Shown here one piece after another: positions 41,901-53,379 of a stretch of 64,000 nt of DNA. This DNA comes from Lepidonotus clava (Eukaryota; Annelida; Polychaeta; Phyllodocida; Polynoidae). The notes beneath the pieces are model-generated. The model saw only the letters and a program-made list of their open reading frames with translations. It had not been told where the DNA came from and did not search any database. The stretch lies in assembly GCA_936440205.1 (NCBI GenBank), contig OW387146.1, positions 26,040,458 to 26,104,457 of the forward strand, given 5' to 3'. The position numbers and the translations under genes are program-made. The stretch's first letter is position 1. Each line of letters starts with the position of its first letter.

Positions 41901-44900
41901 TTTTCAGGCTGAGGCAGGTAACAAGGCTGAAGCAGGTTTTCAGGCTGAGGCAGGTAACCAGGCTGAAGCAGGTTTTCAGGCTGAGGCAGGTAACAAGGCT
42001 GAAGCGGGTGTTGAGGCTGAGGCAGGTAACCAGGCTGAAGCGGGTATTGAGGCTGAAGGTGGTATGCAGGTTGAAGCGGGTGTTGAGGCTGAGGCAGGTA
42101 ACCAGGCTGAAGCGGGTATTGAGGCTGAAGGTGGTATGCAGGTTGAAGCGGGAATTCGGGCTGAAGGTGGTATCCAGGTTGGAGCTGGTATTCGGGCAGA
42201 AGCTGCAGCTGCTAATCAGCGGCAGGCTGAAGTCGGGAATCCGGGAGAAGCAGACAGTCAGCCTGTGGGTCGCAATCAGCCTGTTGAAGAGGCGGTACCC
42301 ATGGAAGCCGATGAGGAGTCAGGTGATGATATGCAAGACTATTACGGTACCATGGAAGATTCCCAAGAAACGGAAGAAAATGATAAGCTTGATCCAGAGG
42401 CAGTCAAGATTCGCAACAGGGCCATCCGTCACTTAAAAGTGGTTTTCGGTGACGGGACGGGTCGTCCTAGCCCATTGGCAAGGCTTGTTAGTGGTACCCC
42501 TAATAAGAATATCCAAAGCCTATTTTCATGGGTTCTGTTCTTTCTTTTGCAGTGGCAGATCCACACCTTCACCAGTGATACGCAAATGGCTAAAGTTATG
42601 TGCTTCATTTGTGAATTATTGACGGTAGCAGGTAATGACCGGGTTTCACAAGCAGCGGAGGCAGTATTCCCCAAAACGATGCGGATGATGTACAAATGGT
42701 TGGGTACAGACCTAACGATGACTAATTACTCTATCAGTGTATGCTGCCCGGCCTGTTATACGTTGTCGCATTCTGTGTTGTCCACCACTGAGCGTGTGCG
42801 AGGTCTAGGCTTTTACACGGATCGTAATGGTAATCAGCAACCCATTAGGTGTACAACCATCGGTTTTATGAGACCAAGATTGTGGGGGAAATTACCTTCC
42901 TTCCAGTCAGGACATTCTGTTACCAGTCGCTCGAGAAGAGTTTGCAGGTTATGATGAAACGTCCAGGTTTTGAGCTGAAATGTAGAGAGTGGAAGGGCAG
43001 GAGGATACCTGAAGGAGTGTTTGCTGACATCTACGACGGTTCGGTATGGAAAGAATTTGACGCGAACAACGACGGCTTTCTTGATAATGAAAACAACTTG
43101 GCTCTTCAGATGAATATCGATTGGTTTCAACCATTCTCTCGGAAAGCTTCGATGTCAGTAGGGGGCATTTACCTAACAATACTTAACCTACCCAGAAATG
43201 AGCGGTACAGACTTGAGAACGTCATACTATACGGTATCATTCCAAACTTAAGTAAAGAACCTGCCGACCTTACCAGTTTTCTGAGGCCCCTAGTCAACGA
43301 ACTCAAGGAATTCTGGCATCAGGGAAAAAGGCTTATAACCAACGATTGCCCAAATGGCAAGACCGTTAAGTTGGCGCTTTTGAACGTTGCTGCCGACCTG
43401 CCTGCAGGGAGGAAGACCTGCGGTTTCCTGCTACCTAATGCTATCATGGGTTGTTCAAAATGTCTGAAGGAATTCAAGAATTCAAACCGTGGAGGATTCA
43501 ACATGGCGAATTGGACTCCTCGTACTCTGGACCAACACAAGGAGAGAGTGAGTGAGATTACAGCTGCATCCACCCCGAGAGAGAAAAGTAAACTTGAGAA
43601 GCAGTATGGAGCTCGTTCCTGTGTCCTCCTAGAATTGCCCTACTTCAATCCCATCAGGTAAGTTCAATCTCCAGGCCGAACAAATTTAAAGGCAAATCTT
43701 ACACAGAATTATACCAAAATATTAACAATTTTAATTTGACATTTGAATAAACATTAATACAAATGTTTCCATTAGCAGTAACTGTATTATATTACATTCA
43801 TTTCTTCAGGTTCCTCTCGATCGATGTGATGCATAATGTACTGTTGGGTAAGTGTTGAAGCTTGACCTAACGTTAATTAATGTTTAGCACTGATAATGTG
43901 TTTGAAATGGAACTTGCATTTGCCTTTAATTTGGACTATTAGTTCATTGGGGTTTCAATACCGATTTCACATATGTGCTTTTATTATTGGGATTCAGGGA
44001 CTGCCAAGCGAATGTGGAAGAGGTGGACCGACAAAGAGTTGTCAAAGAAGAAGAAGAATTCAACAGATGACGTTGTACTAGGCGCTAATCAGGTGTTGAC
44101 TATTGATGCTCGTCTGAATCAGTTTAAAGAGGGACTACCGGATGACTGCGTGGTAACTAACATCAAATCGAACGCTGGGATGTGGACGGCAAAGGAGTGG
44201 AAGAATTGGGTTACAGTCTCGTCTGGATACTGCCTCCAGGGCCTTTTGCCGGAGAATATGCTTCATAGCTGGCAGCGTTTCGTAGAAGCCACTCGACTTC
44301 TGTGCAAGCCTTGTATTACACACCACGAGATAGAACAGGCACACAGGAAACTATTGCACTTTTGCAAGAGCACAGAGCTCCAGTTCGGTTCTGATTTCAT
44401 TACCCCAAACATGCATCTACATCTCCATTTAAAGGAGTGTCTCCGGGAGTATGGTCCAGCTCCCAGTACTTGGCTGTTCAGTTTTGAGCGGTATAATGGT
44501 TACTTGGGGGATGTGCCGACTAACAATCGCCAGATAGAGAAACAATTGTTTGAGAGGTTTCACAGGATGAGTCGTGTCAGTCAGGCGCGCGCCGAAATGC
44601 CGTCCAAACACGAGGGGAAATTTGTCAAACACTGCCAGCTGGGAGAAGGAGAGAAGAAAGCAAGAACGGTCCTGGAAACACTCGATGTACCCAATGAGCG
44701 AGAATTCGCGCGGTGCGAGAGCCTATGGAGTCTCACCGACGGCTTCGAGACAGTTAGAGAAGAAAAGGCGTGGATCGACTCGGACGATCTTGAGCTGCTC
44801 AAAAAAACATACAAAAAGATGTACCCCACAGAACAGGAGATCCTAGAGAAGTCATTTCTGCCTTCATTTTACGTGAAGTCTAAAGTCGTAAAATATGGCC

Positions 44901-47900
44901 CCATGACTTATTCCAGCACAAATTCCAGCAGTGGTAAAAAGTTGTCTAGACTAATGGCAAATTGGTACGAAGACGGACAGAATGACCCCCGGGAGCGACC
45001 GTGCATCGCCACCCACTACGTGAAACATTACATACAATGTAATGCAACCGGGCAGAAGAGGCAACATGTGTTTGCAGCTGTGAAGTGGTACCGACCCAGC
45101 ACCGTCGAATCCAGATACATAAGTCCTTATACAATGTGGCACAAGGAAAAGTTCGAGCAACCTTCATGGGCATCTTTCCTGCCTGTTATGCGGATAAGTG
45201 GACATTTTGGATATGTGGTTGAACAAGAAAATATGATCGTATGTCCCCTTCGGCGCCACGACTTCTTGTAGATCTAGAGGACCTATAGATATATCGAACT
45301 CGTGCACGTAGTGTCCGAAATTAAGCTGAAAACGTATGCATCATTAATGAGATTGTGCACCACAAATATTGGATATGCACCCCCCGATATATGGGAATAA
45401 AAAAAAGTGCAAAACTTAAAAATAACGCACCTGGCAGTGAGTGTGCAGAATCACGAGTGTGAGTGTGCAGATCTAGACTCACGAGTGTGAGTGTGATCCC
45501 CGGGTGAAGGCCTATAGGCCCGGCCTATAGGGTGCAGCAGCTTAATTTCGGACAATGTCCGGTGTTTTATATGCATTGTTAGGATTATGTGATTTAGACG
45601 CTTTTGCCAACAAAAGCAACATTTTTTTATTAGGAATAATTATATTACGCCCTAAACCTTATAATGTGACTACTTTCAAATTTAAAATAAAAGGTAGGAA
45701 ATTACTTCGCAAGGTTACGGTGCCAGGATGTGCGACTTTGAGGTACGTTTTCTGAAGTTATTTCACAGGCTGGGGGTGTGGGGCCGTGTGCATTTACGGG
45801 TGGTTTCTTGAGTCAGGTGTCAGGACGTGCACATCCAGCTGCCAGGGCTGCGCTGCGCGAGCGACACCTTATGTAACACCTGACACCGGTCGCTCAGGCT
45901 GCTCGGCTGACCTAGATGGCCCCTCATTACCCTGCCCCCCGGGGGGGTCGGGGGGGGGGGGGCACCAGCTTTATAAGGAGGTGCCCACCACGTGCACACA
46001 CACAGTCCCGCGCCAGCCTCACGACCATAAAAGCCGTACGTACGCAGAAGTTTGCTGATATTAAACACAAGCACCACATTGTGAACAATGGCGACCGCGC
46101 AGAAAACCCGGTAGGTGAATCAGATAACTTGCCTATAATTTGATAAGATAACATGCCTATATAGAGAAGTAGTGTTTTTTCAGGCTTTGCGGGAGAATGA
46201 CTTGGGGGTTACACTTCCTTATATAGAGTGTTTGTTAACAAATGTATAATTGTGTGGATAATAGCTGTTACGTTTGGTAGATATTTTCCATTTTTTTTCG
46301 TTTTCTCCCCATACACGTAGATAACCAATTCCAGACACTTAAAGGTTGTTTTTTTTGGCTCATTCAAGCAACCATGTGCGGTCGGAGGAGGAAGAGGAAT
46401 CCCAGGCATGGACACCGCGTGAGGAGAAAAATATTGAAGAGGAGGAAACGATCTGGACGGAACCTGAATGGACCGAGTGCGCGCCCCTGTTCACCCCTAA
46501 GTAGGTTTAAATTGTTCAACACTGTTGATGGACAGGGATGGAAGAGAAGCATGGAAAGAAAATTATTAACTTACTATCTGGTAGGATGACTATCGTCATG
46601 CCAAATAATGCACACTGTCTAAAACCCGACGACGGACTCGCGGTCGGACATAGTTGTGGTCGCTTGAATTCATGTAACATGCTGAAACAACAGGTTCTTT
46701 TTTGGACAATTTAAAAATTGCAAATTTGTCAGACTGGCACAATAACATGAAATAGAGATTGGATGAGAAAAATTGAGATGCCGATGATTTGGTAGTTTCG
46801 ACCACCTATGTTGAAATGATGGACGGTGTGATGATTTTTGAAATTTTTTCCAGGACGCACGACCAACAACAGCTCCCGGACGGCCCATCAGAGTGGACGT
46901 GCGTCTACTGTTCGGAGGATCCGACCCAGGTTGGTACATTTGTATTTACACGATGAAGCTAAGTGGGAAATAAAACATGTAAGCGTATGAAGGGAAATAT
47001 GTATAAACAAAACAAAATGATGAGTGGGGCGATTTCACGAGTACAATTGTTCTGAAATTTGCCAATATTACGAGGGACACGCTGGTATGTAGTAAGTGCA
47101 AAATTGACTTTTGCACATTTAACTATAACCACACAATTTTTTTCAGGAGCAGGAGGAGTACTTAACGGACCAAAGGTGGAAGGCGATGGAAACGTTTGCC
47201 GAAGACCAACACGCCACACAACCGCAGGCCATATTCTTGGATGGCAACTACAGGTACGCCGGGTTTTTTTTTCATAATAAATAATATTATATAGCGACAA
47301 TGATTTTCGATGATGCTACTAGGCAAAAAATAACGAGGGCATAGAATCTTGATGTTGACGTTGGAGTGAACGCCGAATTTCGTACGGTTACTAAAAATTG
47401 TGATTGATGATGGTCCGATTAGTTCGTGCACACAATTTAAAAAAATGTGTATTTAAACATGCCTCCGTAATATTTCAGAATGTACTTGGTCTGCAACTAC
47501 TGCGGCCGGTGCTACCACGCCGACTGTGAGGGGGGCGAGCCTGCCAGCATCATGTGCTCCGAGGTGTTGTGCGAGTGGTGCGCCGAGGATAAAGATTAAT
47601 AGAATCGATTCAGCAATAAAATAGTACACTAGATTTTAACTACACTTTGTGTCAAATGTCCTTTTATTTTTGTTTTTATATAGTAACACTAGCTATAGGT
47701 TAGAATTTACCTTAAATCACAGCTTCACGCTAAACTATGTTTTTTGTGTGTACCTGGCAGTCTACGGCCGATCGTACAGAGTATATTGAACAGATAATGT
47801 GAGTCATAATATATGTTTCATCTAAATTTACAAATATACTAGATCAAAGTGAAACACAGTCTTTTAATGCCTACTAACTTCTAAGTACAGTGAGAGTAGA

Positions 47901-50900
47901 ACACTGGTAAAGCGCGGCCATCAAATACAACCCACATTCCCCGTATAGGTCTATAGGCATAGAAACTTTGCTAAATCTGAGGGGTTCCAGAGACCCCCTA
48001 ATTTGGATAATTCCCTTTATTGGTAGTTTAATTGCGTAAAATTTGAGAAATCGGAGGGGGGTCAACCGAACATGGGACCCCCCCCCCCCCCCCCCCCTTC
48101 AATACATTCTGCTACAGACTGCAGGCTTTAAGCCGGATGGCAGGTGCACACCCCTGTAACGACCAACAGAGAGCTCCTCTCAGACTGGGGCAAATTAAAC
48201 TCATGGGGCAAACTGCGACACAGCTCAGAATCCGTCCCAATCATCGGTTGAGACCGGGGTTTACTTACGCAGTGCAACGGGGCGTGGTGGGGCGTGGCCC
48301 GGTAAGGGTTACACCGTCAGGCGGTCTCTGGGTCGGGCACCCGGGTCGGGCCCTGGAGATTAATCCTCCATCACGCAGGGCTCTCTCCCTCACTCCCTCC
48401 CAGTCTATCCCGACAGATTACTAGTTTTAGCGGGGCAGGAGCCTTGATTTGTGAAGACGTGGAGAAATGGCAATGTTTGACCCCATCGTAAGGCCCGTGG
48501 AGGAACCTACCCGTCGGAAAATCAATCACCTGCAGCATCAAGTCGGCGGTAAAATGGATAAGTCATTTCACCGGCGACCTGATGTGTTTTCTCTGCACGG
48601 GTTCGAATCCTGTAAATGCCTGGGTAAACTTGACGTATCGTCCGTCATACGGCAATACGCCTTTTTTCTGTTCATAATTTTAAAGTGTCATTATTATTGT
48701 ACTATTTTATATCAATATTATCTAATTCACGAATATGTCTTGGTAGGGAAAACCAGTGTTTAGCACCCCTGTAATAAGCTAAGGGGATTTCCAGAGATGA
48801 AAGTGGTCCATGAGAAAAAAAAAGTGTAAATTCATCCTCGAAGAATTGCATGCATTTACGGGAGGGTCGAGTATTAACATATTATTATTTGTTTAATTCT
48901 CCGAATTTTGTATTTATCTTAATTATTGCTCATTTTTGACTTTAAACATATCGATTTGTTCACAATTATGTTAAAGAATGTTTTCCGTAGAAAAAATCCT
49001 ACTTTGATTTATGATTTCAGACTTTTCTATCATCACTGTCGGAATAATTTAATGCTCCACAGGACAGAGACCACATGCTGTGTCTATCGCCCAACCCCCG
49101 TTCTTCCCCCACATCACATAACCATCTGCAGCTGGTCACCAGACACCCCTGACCACAGGGCTACCCATGACGGGGATAAGACTACAAATTCAGAATATAA
49201 AACTATAAATATTTCATATGGAAAAAAAAAACAAAATACGTACATTTTCCTTGGTGTTAGGACTAAGAATGAACAATATATACAAATGCTCAGTACATTC
49301 TGATGTGAAATTAGTTTCTGAAATTAAAGTGTGAACAAAATGTTGCATAAATTTATATTTGCAATTCCAATGGGACTCCCCATATGAATCCGATCCTCCA
49401 CTTTCTCCTTTTCCACTTCATACTGGGAAGGGGGCCCTTTCAAGGATACTACCCACTGCCAAACTACCGCCCGCCCCTTCTTTTTCTCACCGATCCCTCC
49501 TAAATTCTAGTTGACCACGTGCACCTCTTGTTTATGGCCCTAGACCCTTAAATTCGAGACGGCGACATGGCCCTTTTTGGGCTTAGTGACATGGGACAGG
49601 GCTAATTCTTAAATTCGACACGGCAACATGGATGTTTCTTAAAATTGACATGCGACATTGGGACCCCCCCCCATCAAGGGCCCCTTGTTTGTCAGGGAAG
49701 ACTCACATCACCGCCCCCAAAATTCTGGTTCTGTACATGTCAGTACCAGGAAATATGCCTAAATACCCCAAACTGCTTAATCTAATAATACTGGGTATGC
49801 AGAAGGTTTAATTCAGTTTGGCAGGTATCCAAGTCTATCAATACTAGACTTTATCTCTTGATGGCTCCTGGTTGATATGTTTAAATCCATACAGTCAATT
49901 TCACTAAGCTACGATCTGTTCATACCGGTGGGTATTTGGATGGTCCCTAGCCCGGGTAAGTTAAGCAACATTGAGACCGGTTGTTACTTGGATGGTGGCC
50001 TGCCCGTGTTCGAATCCCCATTTGAATACATTTTTTTCGTTCATGGTCGTCCTGGTTTCAATTTAATCCACCAGGTGTCGCTGGAGGAAAGATCAGTCTA
50101 CACTATCACTCTGCCACCTCGACGCTCGCTAACTGCGAATCATGGATGACGATTCTGGCGCGGAGGGGTCATTCGCCGCAGATTGTCTACACTATACTAG
50201 AAGTAGGACGCGGTGTATTGCATCAGTCCTGTGGTTCGGATATAAAAGGCCTCTATCGGCCACAACCGTCCGGCGAGCCGTGACGCTGGGCCACTAATGA
50301 ATTATTCGAGCCCCTCGTGGGTTCGACCCCCACTAGATTCGTTAGGCCCGGCCTAACAAAACGATTGTCGTTTCCCCAGCGTCAACATGACACTCGCCAC
50401 TTTTGTGAGTTTTTACTATAATATGTATTGAAACCAGATATATATATACGTTGATAAGTTTGAGACATAAATCTGTACGATTCAAAACATGTCAATATCC
50501 CACCCCCCCGCTTTCCTCCATTAATTACACTTAGGCCTACAGAATACCTTTGGATACAGGTTGTCAGATTAACTGTGATAGGAAAGCGCATTAATGGAAT
50601 TAACACGTTGAAGCTGGAAAGGGGGGATTGTTTTGTTAAAGCTGCAACTACTGCAATGGAATAGATTTTCGATGATGCTACTAGGCAAAAAATAACGAGG
50701 GCATAGAATCTTATATGTGTACCTTTTGTGTGTACCTGGCAGTCTACGGCCGATCGTACAGAGTATATTGAACAGATAATGTGAGTCATAATATATGTTT
50801 CATCTAAATTTACAAATATACTAGATCAGAGTGAAACACAGTCTTTTAATGCCTACTAACTTCTAAGTACAGTGAGAGTAGAACACTGGTAAAGCGCGGC

Positions 50901-53343
50901 CATCAAATACAACCCACATTCCCCGTATAGGTCTATAGGCATAGAAACTTTGCTAAATCTGAGGGGTTCCAGAGACCCCCTAATTTGGATAATTCCCTTT
51001 ATTGGTAGTTTAATTGCGTAAAATTTGAGAAATCGGAGGGGGGTCAACCGAACATGGGGACCCCCCCCCCCCCCCCACACCCGCCCTGGGGGGGGGGGGG
51101 GGGGGCGGGGGGGAACTGGATACGCCACTGCTGGCAATTATATTGGTGCCTGAATGGAGTGTGGGTACGTTAAGACGCCGAGAAGGTTGGGCGTGTGAAG
51201 AGAACTATGAGCGGATGGGACTATTGTGACACAATATAGTTAACACCCCCTGACTTACACTTATATACACGCCAGAAGGGCAAGGGAAACTTTGAGGTGG
51301 GCGCAAAAGTATTACCTAACACGCCCACTGCTATGGGTGGTATAATGATACTATGATTTTTCAGGGATAATCGTGGAGTAAGACTTACACTCCTTGACAC
51401 GTTTTAGAGGAAGTGGTTTCAGACAAGCCCGAGCCTGTCGAATGTATGAGTTCAAATTCTTCCCGTGATTGCCCTATGTGGTTGGTCATGTGACCTCCAT
51501 TCATAAAGTCCTTTCCAAATAAGGGCATTGTCATATATGGTATGCTGCTATGCTGGGTGGGGTTGCATTTTTTTCAATAAATTTGTCAATTGCCATTTAT
51601 TGAGCATAAATATCAATAAAATACGACAGCCAATTGTTTTTATCATTTGTCTGAAATACAAACCATTGTTTTTTTCACAAAAAAACTTAATAGTTTAGGC
51701 ATAAATCCAAAATATATGTCTGTGCAAATTGCAGGGTACAGTTTTAGGTTCTTACCCTGTTAGTATTATAAGTAACTGTGAGACAGGGGTAGCGCCATCT
51801 AGAGAGTTCATGCCCGTGTTGTATGTTGACGTTTGTGTACATTGTCTTTACCTAATGTACATGACAAACTTGTATAAATATGTATTTTGGTTTAAATGGC
51901 ATATCATTCTTTCGATACTTCAATTGATATGAGTAATCATAACCTATCAATTTCCGTCTTTCCATGTTAGAAAAGGTTCTGAAAGAAGCTGTCAGCCCCA
52001 AAACAGTTCTCGCACAGGTTGGTCAAGTGGCAGATTTGGAATGTGTGAAGGAAGACAGCACGTATACAAGCCAGCTATTATATGAAGGGGTCCAGTGGCA
52101 TAAAACGGTATGTTGGTGTTATCTCCAAACACAGCATAAAGTCACCATCATGAGTCTCCTTTGAATAGGCCTAGTCCTCTGATGGATAATGAAAGAGTAC
52201 AATGATACAGAAAACATGGCTAACATAATTATCTAAATATAATTTAATGAATTCGACTTTTTATCGGAGAATTGGTCCAACAATAAGGATTGATCTTCTG
52301 ATTTATGATTCCCTGACCTGAAAAGGTGTATCAGAAGATTATCGTTTTAATTATATCAAGCATTTTAAATCTTAAAGAGCTTGATATCAAAATCTTATTG
52401 TTGTAGATATCAACTGTAGGTTCGATTACTATCCGGATTGAACAGATACGGTAAACCAGATCTAGAACTAATATCTCCCATTTGTGTACTATCCATTTAC
52501 TAACCAAGCCTAGGGGGGAATAGAAGCTGTTTGTAATTGGTAAGACAATAATTCATTATGTCCCATTTATGACTTAGTGGCCTTCTATTAAGTACCTATG
52601 CATCTGGGGGTGGTTTTTATTATTTTTTATTTTATTTTTGCGTACAATCTTATGGAAGCTCCCCTTATGGGAGAGCAACATTACAATGAAGACCCATTTT
52701 TAAGAATCCTATCTGGCTGGACATCCTAATGTTTCAGAATCACCCGGTCACAGCTCTGTCATGCGTGCCCACTTCTCCCATTAAATCACCTCCGTGAATA
52801 GCGCCTTTTTTCGGGAACCTAAGGTTCATATCACTACACGTGGGGATAAATAAGGTCAACAGAGTCGCCAGGTACTAGCGAAAAGCCATAATGCTATCGT
52901 TCCAGTGCTGATTACAGAAGAATCTAAGGCTGCAGCAGTTTGTCTCAAACTGAGTGTAAATTATACATTGTGGTAATTCTAACCTTCCAGGACATGAAAT
53001 CGAAGACTATTGATACATCTGGACCTCAGAGTGTATGTATGGCATTAAAAGAGGGACCTACGTTGTGTGCTGAACGCTTCAATATATCAACGAAGGAACC
53101 CTACTCAATGAGCATAGATAGTGTGGAAACAGAAGATGCGGGAACTTACACTTGCAGTGTCGCGCCAATCCTAGCAGTCGATCCCCTCACACCTAAAGAA
53201 GACACACAGGATGTTAGCGAAAGAGAACATCTGGCGACCAAGCTTGCAGTCTGGGCCCCAGGTAAATGATGCATTATTATAATAATAAAACTAACACTTG
53301 GAAATAATTCAGATTGTCAAGACAAAATATGTATGCACTCATG

Positions 53344-53379
<36 letters not shown>

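Larger units (their letters stand above)
27459..51467 (+). mobile_element. 24 kb CACTA (En/Spm)-type transposon carrying an envelope-like gene
   Basis: Both ends carry the same inverted repeat of about 360 bp starting CACGGGAAG, flanked by a 3 bp ATT duplication (27456-27458 and 51468-51470), as expected for CACTA elements. Inside, in order: F-like envelope gene (+), membrane protein (-), accessory protein with introns (+), second membrane protein (-), En/Spm-like transposase (+) and PHD-like protein (+). The inverted repeats differ at about ten sites by eye, suggesting a fairly young insertion. Most genes look whole; the transposase region appears to have about one break. It sits in the intron between Ig domains 2 and 3. 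Confidence 0.88.

Noticed and set aside
41654-42436. 260-codon frame of RLKQVFRLRQV repeats
   Set aside because: A second frame through the 36 bp minisatellite of the transposase; the repeat keeps all frames open.
27797-51128. A hAT element bounded by CAGTGGCGTA ends
   Set aside because: The CAGTGGCG motifs lie at mirrored places in the two inverted repeats, and the 8 bp next to them (attgccag / ctggcaat) are inverted rather than directly repeated, so they are part of the CACTA ends.
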